Part shown: positions 26,373 to 42,287 of the stretch, one piece after another | Layout: each line of letters begins with the position of its first letter | Position numbering within the stretch: position 1 is the first letter of the stretch | Origin: VRUE01 sp963704515 | GTDB lineage: Bacteria; Actinomycetota; Thermoleophilia; Solirubrobacterales; 70-9 | Length of the DNA: 64,000 bases | Assembly: GCA_963704515.1 (NCBI GenBank) | Contig: OY969913.1 | Location: 992,001 to 1,056,000 of the forward strand | Direction of reading: 5' to 3' | Position numbers and translations under genes: made by a program | The notes under the pieces: model-generated | Told to the model about the DNA's origin: nothing | What the model saw: only the letters and a program-made list of their open reading frames with translations | Databases searched by the model: none

Positions 26373-27533
26373 ATGTCATTGCGAGCGCTGCGGCGCATAT
26401 ACCGGCTCCCTGGCGACAGCTTCTTCCTCTTCGGCCTGCGAGGGGTGGGGAAGAGCACCTGGATCCGGGAGCAACTTCCTGACGCTCATCGCTTCGACCT
26501 GCTTGACGAGGGTCTCTACCAGAGCCTGCTGGCTGATCCTGCCCCGTTTGCCGGCGAGCTACGGCGTCTCGATTCCGGAAGCTGGGTCGTGGTCGACGAG
26601 ATCCAGCGCCTGCCGGGGTTGCTGAACGAGGTTCACCGCTTCATCGAGGATCGGGGGCTGCGCTTCGCGCTGCTCGGATCGAGCGCTCGCAAGCTGCGCG
26701 CCGCCGGGGTAAACCTGCTCGGCGGGCGGGCGCTCTGGCGGGAGATGTTCCCGCTGACGCCTGAGGAGTTGGGCGAGGACTTCGACCTCGATCGCGCCCT
26801 GGAGGTCGGCGGGCTTCCCCTGGTGCTCGCCGCCGAGTCCCCGCACGAGACCCTGCGCGCCTACGTCCAGCTCTACCTGCGCGAGGAGGTCAAGGGGGAG
26901 GCGCTGGTGCGCAACCTGCCCGGCTTCGCGCGCTTCCTTCCCGTTGCCGCCCTCTTTCACGGCCAGTTGCTCAACGTCGCCGGCGTTGCGCGCGACGCCG
27001 GTGTCGCGCGCACCACCGTCGAGGGCTACCTGGAGGTCCTCGAGGACACGCTGCTCGCCCGGCGCCTGCCGGCGTATGCGGCGCGGCTGCGCGTGCGCGA
27101 GCGCAAGCATCCCAAGCTCTACTGGATGGACCCCGGGGTCGTCCGGGCGGCGAAGGGGGCCCACGGCTCGGTCGCGTCGGAGGAGAGCGGGCCGCTGCTC
27201 GAGGGCTGGATCCACGCGCTGCTTCAGACTTATATGGCGGAGCGGGAGCTGGCCGAGGAGATCGCGTACTGGGCCCCGTCGGGCTCCAAGCGGCTCGAGG
27301 TCGACTTCGTCCTGCGCCGCGGCGACGAGCTCTGCGCCCTGGAGGTCAAGGCAGCTGGGCGCGTCCATCCCGGGGACCTCTCCGGCCTGCGGGCGATCGG
27401 CGAGCTGCCGGGGCTGCGCCGGCGGGTCTTGGTCCATCGGGGGGAGCGACCGACGAGGACCGAGGACGGGATCGACGTTTGGCCAGTCGCGACTCTGCTC
27501 GAAGCTCTCGAGGGCGATGAGCTCTGGCTCTGA
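26373..27533 (+). CDS. AAA-type ATPase with C-terminal DUF4143 domain
   Basis: A 386-residue protein. The P-loop GLRGVGKST (residues 20-28) and a Walker B-like WVVVDEIQ (about 70-77) form the ATPase. A winged-helix region follows (NVAGVARDAGVARTTVEGYL), then a C-terminal PD-(D/E)XK-like fold (RLEVDFVLRRGDELCALEVK). This architecture is common in bacteria and archaea, but its biological role is not established. It has its own promoter and no partner gene. A frameshifted relative lies at 39700-40859. Confidence 0.88.
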   Translation: MSLRALRRIYRLPGDSFFLFGLRGVGKSTWIREQLPDAHRFDLLDEGLYQSLLADPAPFAGELRRLDSGSWVVVDEIQRLPGLLNEVHRFIEDRGLRFALLGSSARKLRAAGVNLLGGRALWREMFPLTPEELGEDFDLDRALEVGGLPLVLAAESPHETLRAYVQLYLREEVKGEALVRNLPGFARFLPVAALFHGQLLNVAGVARDAGVARTTVEGYLEVLEDTLLARRLPAYAARLRVRERKHPKLYWMDPGVVRAAKGAHGSVASEESGPLLEGWIHALLQTYMAERELAEEIAYWAPSGSKRLEVDFVLRRGDELCALEVKAAGRVHPGDLSGLRAIGELPGLRRRVLVHRGERPTRTEDGIDVWPVATLLEALEGDELWL

Positions 27534-27613
27534 AGACGCTATCCTTCGGCTCAGCCTCGCGCCTCGGCCCGGGGTTTTTCCTTGTAACGGCGCGTAAGCA
27601 ATCGAGGGAGTAA

Positions 27614-27778
27614 ATGGCTCGCGGAGATGTCCGCATCGCGGTGACGCTGGCTTGCGAAGACTGCAAGCGGCGCAACTACCAGACCAACAAGTCCCGGCGC
27701 AACTCGCCGGACCGGATCGAGCTGCGCAAGTTCTGCCACTGGTGCGGCAAGCACACTGCGCACAAGGAGACGCGCTAG
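27614..27778 (+). CDS. rpmG: 50S ribosomal protein L33
   Basis: This 54-residue ORF encodes L33. It has two CxxC pairs (CEDC and CHWC), so it is the zinc-binding type. GAGGGAG at 27604-27610 precedes the ATG. It is followed after 5 nt by secE, the usual rpmG-secE-nusG order, although the tRNA often found here is absent. Confidence 0.95.
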   Translation: MARGDVRIAVTLACEDCKRRNYQTNKSRRNSPDRIELRKFCHWCGKHTAHKETR

Positions 27779-27783
27779 CCCCA

Positions 27784-28326
27784 ATGGCCAAGTCGCGCGC
27801 ACAGCGCAAGGCTGAGCGGCGCGCTCGCGAAGAAGAAGAGCGCAAGCGCTCCGGCGACGGCCGCGTCGAGGCCGAGCGGAACGCCGAGTCCCACGCCCAG
27901 CACGACACGCAGGTCCCGGTCTCCGGTGAGATCGCCGAGATCGAGGCGATCGAGGCGGGCATCGCGGTCGGCGCCGCCGAGGCGCAGCTCGAGACGCCCG
28001 ACGCCCCCAAGGGCCCCTCACGCGCCGAGCGCCGCGCCGAAGCCAAGGCGCTGAAGGAAAGCGAAAAGCGCCAGCGCTCCGAGCAGAAGCGCCGCGAGAG
28101 CGAGCAGCTCGCCAAGAAGCAGAAGCAGGCCCAGGCCGAACGCCAGCGCGGCGGGGTGATCGGCTTCCTCGCCTCCTGCTGGGCCGAGCTGAAGAAGGTC
28201 CAGTGGCCGGACCGCGACACGCTCGTCCAGGCCACGGCCGTCACAATCATCTTCGTCGCGGTCGCCGCCGCCTACCTGGGCGCGCTCGACGCGGCCTTCA
28301 GCTTCCTGGTCAAGCAGATCCTCTAA
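27784..28326 (+). CDS. secE: Preprotein translocase subunit SecE, long N-terminus
   Basis: SecE clamps SecY in the SecYEG channel. The conserved part is only residues about 123-180: the amphipathic helix (SCWAELKKVQWPDRDTLVQ) and one transmembrane span. Before it lie about 120 residues rich in Arg, Glu, Lys and Ala that should form charged helix or coiled coil. Actinobacterial SecE often carries extra N-terminal sequence, but this one is long. The start is ATG 27784, just after the rpmG stop. Confidence 0.93.
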   Translation: MAKSRAQRKAERRAREEEERKRSGDGRVEAERNAESHAQHDTQVPVSGEIAEIEAIEAGIAVGAAEAQLETPDAPKGPSRAERRAEAKALKESEKRQRSEQKRRESEQLAKKQKQAQAERQRGGVIGFLASCWAELKKVQWPDRDTLVQATAVTIIFVAVAAAYLGALDAAFSFLVKQIL

Positions 28327-28357
28327 AGCGGATCTCCGAACAAAGGCTCCTAACGAG

Positions 28358-28882
28358 ATGTATCGCTGGTACGTGATCAACACCTACTCCGGGCACGAGA
28401 ACAAGGTCAAGCACAACCTCGAGCACCGGGTTCAGACGATGAGTCAGAACCGCAACGTGCGCCAGGTCGTCGTCCCCACCGAAGACGTGATGGAGGTGGG
28501 CAAGGACGGGCAGAAAGAACCGAAGGCCAAGCGCACGATGCCCGGCTACGTCCTGGTCAACATGGAGATGACCGACGACGCCTGGGGCCTGGTCAAGAAC
28601 ACCCCCGGCGTCACCGGCTTCGTCGGCTCGCGCAACAAGCCCGTGCCGCTCTCCAAAACCGAGGTCGACCGCCTGCTGCACCGCGAGACGGCGGAGCGTC
28701 CCCGCACCCAGGCGCAGTTCTCGATCGGCGAGTCGGTCAAGGTCGTCTCCGGCCCGCTCTCCGACTTCTCCGGCGAGATCGCCGAGATCAACGAGGACGC
28801 CGCCAAACTCAAGGTCCTGGTCTCGATCTTCGGCCGCGAGACGCCGGTCGAGGTCGGCTACGACCAGGTGAAGAAGATTTAG
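28358..28882 (+). CDS. nusG: Transcription antitermination factor NusG
   Basis: A 174-residue NusG: NGN domain (RWYVINTYSGHENKVKHNLE, then PGYVLVNMEM and NTPGVTGFVG) and a C-terminal KOW domain (FSIGESVKVVSGPLSDFSGE). It binds RNA polymerase and couples it to Rho or the ribosome. It has normal length without the long N-terminal extension found in some actinobacteria. Confidence 0.97.
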   Translation: MYRWYVINTYSGHENKVKHNLEHRVQTMSQNRNVRQVVVPTEDVMEVGKDGQKEPKAKRTMPGYVLVNMEMTDDAWGLVKNTPGVTGFVGSRNKPVPLSKTEVDRLLHRETAERPRTQAQFSIGESVKVVSGPLSDFSGEIAEINEDAAKLKVLVSIFGRETPVEVGYDQVKKI

Positions 28883-28910
28883 GCGGCGGCCCGCTACCCT
28901 CCCCGATCCG

Positions 28911-29333
28911 ATGGCGAAGAAAGTCCTCACTCAGATCAAGCTGCAGATCTCGGCCGGCTCGGCCAACCCGGCGCCCCCGGTGGGCCCGGCGCTGGGCCAG
29001 CACGGGGTCAACATCATGGAGTTCTGCAAGGCGTTCAACGCCCAGACCCAGTCCGAAGGCGGGACGATCATCCCGGTCGAGATCACCGTCTACGAGGACC
29101 GCTCCTTCACCTTCATCACCAAGACCCCGCCCGCCGCGGTGCTGATCAAGGAGGCGATCGGGATCAAGAAGGGCTCGGGCGAGCCCCACGTCAACAAGGT
29201 GGGGACGATCTCGATGGACCAGGTCCGCCAGATCGCCGAGCGCAAGATGCCCGACCTCAACGCAAACGACCTCGACGCCGCCTCGAAGATCATCGCCGGC
29301 ACCGCCCGTTCGATGGGCGTCGACGTCCAGTAG
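28911..29333 (+). CDS. rplK: 50S ribosomal protein L11
   Basis: A 140-residue L11 of the GTPase-associated centre, with the N-terminal proline-rich LKLQI-type region (PAPPVGPALGQHGVNIMEFC) and a C-terminal rRNA-binding domain. No clear RBS; TACCCT ends 10 nt before the ATG, so an internal promoter is possible. Confidence 0.97.
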   Translation: MAKKVLTQIKLQISAGSANPAPPVGPALGQHGVNIMEFCKAFNAQTQSEGGTIIPVEITVYEDRSFTFITKTPPAAVLIKEAIGIKKGSGEPHVNKVGTISMDQVRQIAERKMPDLNANDLDAASKIIAGTARSMGVDVQ

Positions 29334-29343
29334 GAGCAGACCC

Positions 29344-30054
29344 ATGGCCCACGGCAAGCGCTACCGCAAACAGCTCGACAAGATCCAGCGCGACCACGCC
29401 TACCCGCCGGCCGAGGCGATCGCCCTGCTCAAGGAGACGGCCGGCGCCGGCTTCGACGAGACGGTCGAGCTGCACGTGCGGCTCGGCGTCAACGTGCGCC
29501 ACGCCGAGGAGCAGCTGCGCGGCACGCTTGCCCTGCCGCACGGGCTAGGCAAGGACGTCACCGTCGTCGTCTTCGCCCAGGGCCAGCAGGCCCGCGACGC
29601 GGAGTCGGCCGGCGCCGACTTCGTCGGCGCCGAGGACCTGGCGAAGAAAGTCGAAGAGGAGGGCTGGACCGACTTCGACGTGGCGATCGCCACGCCCCAG
29701 ATGATGGGCACGGTCGGCAAGCTCGGCCGGGTGCTCGGCCCGCAGGGCAAGATGCCCAACCCGAAGGTCGGCACGGTCACCGACGACGTCGAGAAGGCGG
29801 TCACCGAATCGAAGGCCGGCAAGGTCGAGTACCGCACCGACCGCCAGGCGATCGTCCACATGTCGATCGGCAAGGTCAGCCTCGAGCCCGAGAAGCTGCT
29901 GGAGAACTTCACCGCCGTAATGGATGAGATCGTCCGCGCCAAGCCCTCCGCGGCCAAGGGCCGCTACATCGTCTCCTGCACGGTGACCACCACGATGGGC
30001 CCCGGCATAAGGGTCGATGCCACTGTCAAAGCGCCGGAGCTGGCGACCGCCTAG
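29344..30054 (+). CDS. rplA: 50S ribosomal protein L1
   Basis: A 236-residue L1 of the L1 stalk; in many bacteria it represses its own L11-L1 operon. Conserved segments include PQMMGTVGKLGRVLGPQGKM and the C-terminal GRYIVSCTVTTTMGPGIRVD. It follows rplK after 10 nt, with GGAGCAG as RBS. Confidence 0.97.
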   Translation: MAHGKRYRKQLDKIQRDHAYPPAEAIALLKETAGAGFDETVELHVRLGVNVRHAEEQLRGTLALPHGLGKDVTVVVFAQGQQARDAESAGADFVGAEDLAKKVEEEGWTDFDVAIATPQMMGTVGKLGRVLGPQGKMPNPKVGTVTDDVEKAVTESKAGKVEYRTDRQAIVHMSIGKVSLEPEKLLENFTAVMDEIVRAKPSAAKGRYIVSCTVTTTMGPGIRVDATVKAPELATA

Positions 30055-30110
30055 ACTCCCGCGCCCGCCCAAGACCACCGGCAGCCCAGTAAGCCCGGTG
30101 CAGGTGCAAG

Positions 30111-30635
30111 ATGAACCGAGACGAAAAGGCACAAGCCATTGAGGAGATCGCCGCCGACATCGAGGCGGCCGAGGCGATCTTCGCGGTCGACTACCGGGGC
30201 ATCAGCGTCCCCCAGGCGGCAGAGCTGCGCGGCAAACTTCGCGAAGCCGACGCCAGCTTTCGCATCGTCAAGAATCGGCTGACCAAAATCGCCGCCGACA
30301 AAGCCGGCGAGGAACGGCTGGCCGAGTTGCTCAGCGGGCCGACCGCGCTGACCTTCGTGCGCGGCGACACCGCCCAGGCGGCCAAGGCGATCACCAGCTT
30401 CAACAAAGAGCACGACGTGCTCACCTTCAAGGGCGGCTTCATGGACGGCACCAGCCTCGACGAGGACGCCTTCAAGGCGATCTCGCGACTGCCCGGCCGC
30501 GACGTGCTCAACGGCCAGCTCGCCGGCGTCGTAGCCAGCCCCCTGACCGGCCTGGTCCGCGGCCTCGGCTCGATGGTCGGTGGCCTGGCAATCCAGCTTC
30601 AGCAGCTTCAAGCGCAAAAGGAGAAAGAGGAGTAG
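30111..30635 (+). CDS. rplJ: 50S ribosomal protein L10
   Basis: A 174-residue L10, which anchors L7/L12 dimers to the ribosome. It has the N-terminal globular domain (IFAVDYRGISVPQAAELRGK, RIVKNRLTKIA) and a C-terminal helix for L12 binding. The 56-nt gap before it is too short for the long L10 leader seen in some bacteria. Confidence 0.97.
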   Translation: MNRDEKAQAIEEIAADIEAAEAIFAVDYRGISVPQAAELRGKLREADASFRIVKNRLTKIAADKAGEERLAELLSGPTALTFVRGDTAQAAKAITSFNKEHDVLTFKGGFMDGTSLDEDAFKAISRLPGRDVLNGQLAGVVASPLTGLVRGLGSMVGGLAIQLQQLQAQKEKEE

Positions 30636-31031
30636 ATGGCAACCAAGGTTTCGACAGAGGATTGGATCGAGGAGCTGAAGAGCATCTCGGTGCTGGAACT
30701 CTCCGAGCGGATCAAAGCGCTCGAGGAGGAGTTCGGCGTCTCGGCGACGGCGGTTGCCGCGGCGGCCCCCGCCGCGGCCGGCGCCCCGGCCGGCGATGGC
30801 GGAGGCGGCGAGGAAGAAGCCTCGACGGTCGATGTCATGCTGACCGAGGTGGGCGGCCAGAAGGTCCCCGTGATCAAGGTCGTCCGCGCCGCCACCGGCC
30901 TCGGCCTGAAAGAGGCCAAGGCGATCGTCGACGAAGCGCCCAAGGCGATCAAGGAGGGCGTCGAGCGCGAGGAGGCCGACAAGCTGAAGGCCGAACTCGA
31001 GGAGGCCGGCGCCACGGTCGAGCTCAAGTAA
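30636..31031 (+). CDS. rplL: 50S ribosomal protein L7/L12
   Basis: A 131-residue L12: N-terminal dimerisation helices, an Ala/Gly/Pro hinge (about 38-58), and the factor-binding C-terminal domain (KVPVIKVVRAATGLGLKEAK). It starts directly after rplJ with no gap (AGGAG overlaps the rplJ end). A terminator-like structure follows before rpoB. Confidence 0.97.
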   Translation: MATKVSTEDWIEELKSISVLELSERIKALEEEFGVSATAVAAAAPAAAGAPAGDGGGGEEEASTVDVMLTEVGGQKVPVIKVVRAATGLGLKEAKAIVDEAPKAIKEGVEREEADKLKAELEEAGATVELK

Positions 31032-31043
31032 AGCTCGCATTCT

Positions 31044-31080
31044 CCGCGATCTGATTCCAGGCAGGGAGCCAGATCCGCGG
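31044..31080 (+). promoter_or_regulatory. Possible antiterminator helix between rplL and rpoB
   Basis: CCGCGATCTG (31044-31053) pairs with CAGATCCGCGG (31070-31080), leaving one bulged C. Its 3' arm shares bases with the terminator stem that follows, so the two structures exclude each other. Confidence 0.4.
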
Positions 31081-31105
31081 CCGAGCGCGGCCGTGTGTTA
31101 TTTTT
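31076..31105 (+). terminator. Intrinsic (partial) terminator between rplL and rpoB
   Basis: CGGCCG-AGCG-CGGCCG (31078-31093) is a perfect 6-bp stem, extendable by two pairs, with TTATTTTT at 31098-31105. It is the only classic stem-plus-U-tract in the window. Partial terminators here are known in other bacteria and lower rpoBC expression relative to L10/L12. Confidence 0.7.
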
Positions 31106-31187
31106 CGCGGTCGCGCCCAGTTGTGTCCCCTGCCCAATATCTGCGCTGTACCTAACGTCCCTCTGACCGTCTGAGGAGTCGCCGACT

Positions 31188-38809
<7,622 letters not shown>

Positions 38810-38818
38810 GGACGTGGT

Positions 38819-38897
38819 GAGGGAGCGGGTGCCCATCCATCGGAACCCGCTCCCTCCGGTCGCTCACAAGTTCCGCTGGACGGGCACCCGCTTCCTC
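38819..38897 (-). repeat. Hairpin element, copy A (37-nt conserved loop)
   Basis: A 21-position stem (38819-38839 with 38877-38897; 19 Watson-Crick pairs, one G-T, one mismatch) encloses a 37-nt loop. On the minus strand the loop reads CGGAACTTGTGAGCGACCG followed by GAGGGAGCGGGTT, and 33 of 37 positions match the loop at 42322-42358. It lies between convergent rpoC and the gene at 38954, so it may act as a two-way terminator. Confidence 0.75.
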
Positions 38898-38953
38898 TCA
38901 GGTCCGGAGGTCTGGTCCCACTGAGATTGCCGGCCTCTTGGCGGCTGAGTTGC

Positions 38954-39601
38954 TTAGTTGCTGCTGCCGCCGGTTAGGCAGTAGGCGAAGACGGTCAGGG
39001 TGCTGGCTGAGCCGTTTTGGTTTTTCGCCTGGTACTGCCAGCCGTTGCCGCTGCGGAGGGTCGAGGTCATCTCGACTCCGAAGTTGGCGGGCTGGGCGCC
39101 GCCGCTGATCACGGTGGTGCCGGCCGGGCACTGGACCGAGACGCTGCCGTTGGCGCCGGCCGCGATCGGCGTGCTGTTCGAGACCTGGATGATCGTGCCG
39201 AGCTCGGAGGCGCGGACCGAGCCGGCCTGCAGCTCGCTCGAGCCGACCGAGTCGGGGCCGAGGTCATTCGCCGTCAGCGACTGATCGGCGACCTCGGAGG
39301 AGCCGACCGAAGCCGGAGCCAGGTCGTCGGCCGTGAGGCTGTCGGGGGCGACGTCGGAGGATTCGACGCCGTTTTCGGCGATCTCGGTGGTGTCGACCGC
39401 GTTGGGGGCGATCTTGCCGGCGGCGACCGCGTTGTCGCGCAGATCGACCGTGCGGATCGTGCCGTTGACGATCTGCGGCGAGCGCACCGTGTTCTTGGCG
39501 ACGCCGGCGGCGATGGCGCTGCCGGTGAGGGCCGCGAACAGGGCCAGACAGGCGATCACGAGGGCGGGGGAGGGACGGAATGAACGGGTCTTGCTGGTCA
39601 T
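38954..39601 (-). CDS. Exported repeat protein of unknown function
   Basis: From ATG 39601, with AAAGGA 7 nt upstream, this is a 215-residue protein with an export segment (ALVIACLALFAALTGSAIAA). The middle holds about ten short repeats built like NAVxxxxI or DSLTADDLAPASVGSSEVAD, which suggest a beta-roll or stacked-turn stalk. A C-terminal about 75-residue globular domain has two cysteines. The leader and the IVNGTIRTVDLRDNAV start recall a repeated surface family of Thermoleophilia. An in-frame extension to 39694 lacks an RBS. Confidence 0.8.
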   Translation of the reverse strand: MTSKTRSFRPSPALVIACLALFAALTGSAIAAGVAKNTVRSPQIVNGTIRTVDLRDNAVAAGKIAPNAVDTTEIAENGVESSDVAPDSLTADDLAPASVGSSEVADQSLTANDLGPDSVGSSELQAGSVRASELGTIIQVSNSTPIAAGANGSVSVQCPAGTTVISGGAQPANFGVEMTSTLRSGNGWQYQAKNQNGSASTLTVFAYCLTGGSSN

Positions 39602-39699
39602 CGGAGGTTCCTTTCGTTGGTCGTTGATCCGATGGACCAAGCTTCGGTGCGATCGGTCCTCGCGACTACGGACCCCAGGGGTGGTCTTCCTCACCCCTG

Positions 39700-40859
39700 C
39701 TAAGCAGCGGCAAGCGGCTGGGAGGCGAGCCGCGCGATCAGGGCCTCAAGGGAGACGAACTCAGCTTCCAAGTCGTCGTAGGACCGCTTGAACGGGACGT
39801 CGACGTCGGATGCGACGACGAAGTTCTGCCCGGCGGGGTAGAGCCGCCTGAACGCCGCGAGGGATTTGGCTTCGAAGCCGCTGGATTTCCACTTGCACTC
39901 GATTGCGATCGGAGGTGTCTCCCCTCGCAGGGGAAGGACGAAGTCGACCTCTGCGCCACGCTTGTTGCGCCAATACCTGACCGTGCGGTGTTGAAGTCGA
40001 CCCTGGATCTCGTTGAGGACGAAGTGCTCCCAGAGGTAGCCGCAATCTTCAGGGCGCAGCCCGTCCCAGCCGCGGTGGTGGCAGACAAAGCCGGTGTCGA
40101 ATCCGTAGACCTTTGGCGCCGCGGCGATCTCGCTGGAGCGGCGCGTGCTGTACGGCCGGACGACGCTGGCCGCGAAGGTGGTTTGCAGCACGGCAAGGTA
40201 GTTGGTGATCGTCTGTCTGGAGACTTCGCAAGGAGCGGCGAAGCGGGTTGCCTCGAACACGCCCCCGCTTTGGGCGAAGAGCAGCTCTACGAAGCGCTGG
40301 AACGACCAATGGCGCTCGAGGCGGAAGAGCGCCTGGATGTCCTTCGCCCAAAACGCGTCGAGCCAGTCCTGGAAGTCCCGCGGGGGGGATCCTCGGCCAG
40401 GAAGAAGGGGGGGAGGCCTCCGTTGAGGAAGCGGTGACCGAGATCGGATCCACCGAAATCGACCAGATCAGGGGCGATCATCGGCGTCAGCCAGACGACC
40501 TCGCGACGGCCTGCGAGGGTGTCACGGAACTTCGCCGAAGCGCCCAAGGTGGACGAGCCCGTTGCGATCACCTTCGTGTCCGGGAAGTGGTCGGCGGCGA
40601 TCTTGAGGAGCTCTGAGGGGTTGCCGAGGCGGTGCACCTCGTCGAGCACGACTCGCCGACCCCGCACGGATTCGAGAAAGCCCTCGGGGTCCTCCATCAG
40701 CCTGCGTGTGCGCGGCAGCTCGCAGTCGAAGACCTCGGTCTCGTCGAGGCTCTGGCAAAGCACGGTCTTGCCTGCTCGCCGCACGCCTGTGAGCCAGAGA
40801 ACCGAGCGCCTTTTCCAGGCGTCCTCGATTGCCGCTATCCAAAAAGCGCGATGTACCAT
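39700..40859 (-). pseudogene. DUF4143-type ATPase interrupted by a frameshift
   Basis: From ATG 40859 the first frame encodes a P-loop (TGVRRAGKT), a Walker B-like RRVVLDEVHRLG and FLNGGLPPFFLAEDPP. It then goes off frame at a run of seven C (plus-strand G run 40382-40388). One base away the protein continues as RDFQDWLDAFWAKDIQALFR and runs through SRQTITNYLAVLQTTF to the nuclease-like KRGAEVDFVLP and IAIECKWK, ending at 39700. One extra C would restore a protein of about 386 residues. It is a pseudogene, a phase-variable gene or a sequencing error. Confidence 0.8.
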
Positions 40860-40867
40860 GCGCAACC

Positions 40868-40873
40868 AAGATA
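40868..40873 (-). promoter_or_regulatory. -10 box of a predicted leaderless promoter (frameshifted ATPase)
   Basis: TATCTT on the minus strand, 8 nt before ATG 40859. An upstream in-frame start is not needed. Confidence 0.45.
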
Positions 40874-40942
40874 GCGGATAGTGCGACTCAACGCAAAACG
40901 ACCGACGTTTGGTCGTAGGCCTCTTGGACGTGCGGCGCACTG

Positions 40943-40948
40943 TAGATT
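40943..40948 (+). promoter_or_regulatory. -10 box of a predicted leaderless promoter (flavin monooxygenase)
   Basis: TAGATT followed by 7 nt and GTG 40956. Confidence 0.45.
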
Positions 40949-40955
40949 CAGGCTC

Positions 40956-42287
40956 GTGGCCGACTCATCACCCGCCCGGAAGGTCTGCGTGATCGGCGCC
41001 GGGTCGTCGGGGATCGCCGCCTGTCAGGTGCTTAACGCGCGTGGGATCGCGTTCGAGTGCTTTGAGAAGGGGTCGGGGGTGGGGGGCAACTGGCGCTTCG
41101 AAAACGACAACGGGATGTCGTCGGCCTACCGCTCGCTGCACATCAACACCTCGCGCGGGCTGATGGCCTACCGGACATATCCGATGCCCGACGACTACCC
41201 GGACTACCCCAACCACTTCCAGATTGCCCGCTACTTCGACGACTACGTCGACCACTTCGCCTTGCGCGAGAGGATCCGCTTCCGGACCGCGGTCGTCTCG
41301 GTCGAGCCGGTCGACGGGGAGTGGGAAGTGACGGTTGAGGACCGCGACGGGGGGCGGGAGACGCACCGCTACCGGGCCGTCCTGGTCGCCAACGGCCACC
41401 ACTGGGACCCGCGCCGGCCCGAGCCGCCCTTCCCCGGGGAGGATCAGTTCGAGGGCGAGCAGATGCACGTCCATCACTACCGCGAGCCAGACGTGCTGCG
41501 CGGCAAGCGGGTGCTGGTGCTGGGCATCGGTAACTCGGCCACCGACGTCGCGGTCGAGTCCTCGCGCATCGCCGAGCGCACCTTCCTGGCGATGCGCCGC
41601 GGCGCCTACGTGATGCCCAAGTACCTCAACGGCAAGCCGACCGACGAGGCCGCCTCGAAGCTGCTGACGATGATGCCGCTCGCGGTGCAGCGCTTCGTGC
41701 TGGGCAGGATGCTCGGGCTGACCGCCGGCGACATGACCGCGTACGGCCTGCCGGCGCCCGACCACAAGCTGCTCGAGGCCCACCCGACCGTCTCCGCCGA
41801 GCTGCTCTCGCGCCTCGGCCACGGCGACATCGAGGTCAAGCCCACGATCGAGCGCTTCGCCGGCGGCCGCACCGTCCGTTTCGCCGACGAGAGCGAAGAG
41901 GAGATCGACCTCGTCGTCTACTGCACCGGCTACAAGATCACCTTCCCCTTCCTCGCCGAGAGCCTGATCTCGGCAAAGGACAACCGCCTGCCGCTATACC
42001 GCCGCGTCGTCTCAGTCGAGCAGCCCGGCCTCTACTTCATAGGTTTCATCCAACCGCTCGGCGCGATCATGCCGCTGGCCGAGGCCCAGGCCGAGTGGGT
42101 AGCCGACCTGCTCGCGGGCACCGGAACTTTGCCTTCACCGAGCAAGATGAAGGCTGAGATCGAAACAGAAGAACGAAGGATGAAGAAGCGCTACGTAGCC
42201 TCAAAGCGCCACACCATCCAGGTCGATTTCCAGCCTTACCTTCGCGAGCTTCGCCGAGAGCGCAGGCGGGCGGCTCAGCGGGTCTGA
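40956..42287 (+). CDS. Flavin-containing monooxygenase (FMO/BVMO-like)
   Basis: A 443-residue enzyme with an N-terminal FAD site (VIGAGSSGIAAC), the FMO fingerprint FEGEQMHVHHY (F-x-G-x3-H-x3-Y), a second dinucleotide site for NADPH (LGIGNSATD) and the C-terminal YCTGYK motif. It should insert oxygen into N, S or ketone substrates; the substrate is unknown. The frame is open upstream to 40881, but the -10 box places the start at GTG 40956. Its 3' end overlaps the convergent small gene by 13 bp. Confidence 0.92.
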   Translation: MADSSPARKVCVIGAGSSGIAACQVLNARGIAFECFEKGSGVGGNWRFENDNGMSSAYRSLHINTSRGLMAYRTYPMPDDYPDYPNHFQIARYFDDYVDHFALRERIRFRTAVVSVEPVDGEWEVTVEDRDGGRETHRYRAVLVANGHHWDPRRPEPPFPGEDQFEGEQMHVHHYREPDVLRGKRVLVLGIGNSATDVAVESSRIAERTFLAMRRGAYVMPKYLNGKPTDEAASKLLTMMPLAVQRFVLGRMLGLTAGDMTAYGLPAPDHKLLEAHPTVSAELLSRLGHGDIEVKPTIERFAGGRTVRFADESEEEIDLVVYCTGYKITFPFLAESLISAKDNRLPLYRRVVSVEQPGLYFIGFIQPLGAIMPLAEAQAEWVADLLAGTGTLPSPSKMKAEIETEERRMKKRYVASKRHTIQVDFQPYLRELRRERRRAAQRV

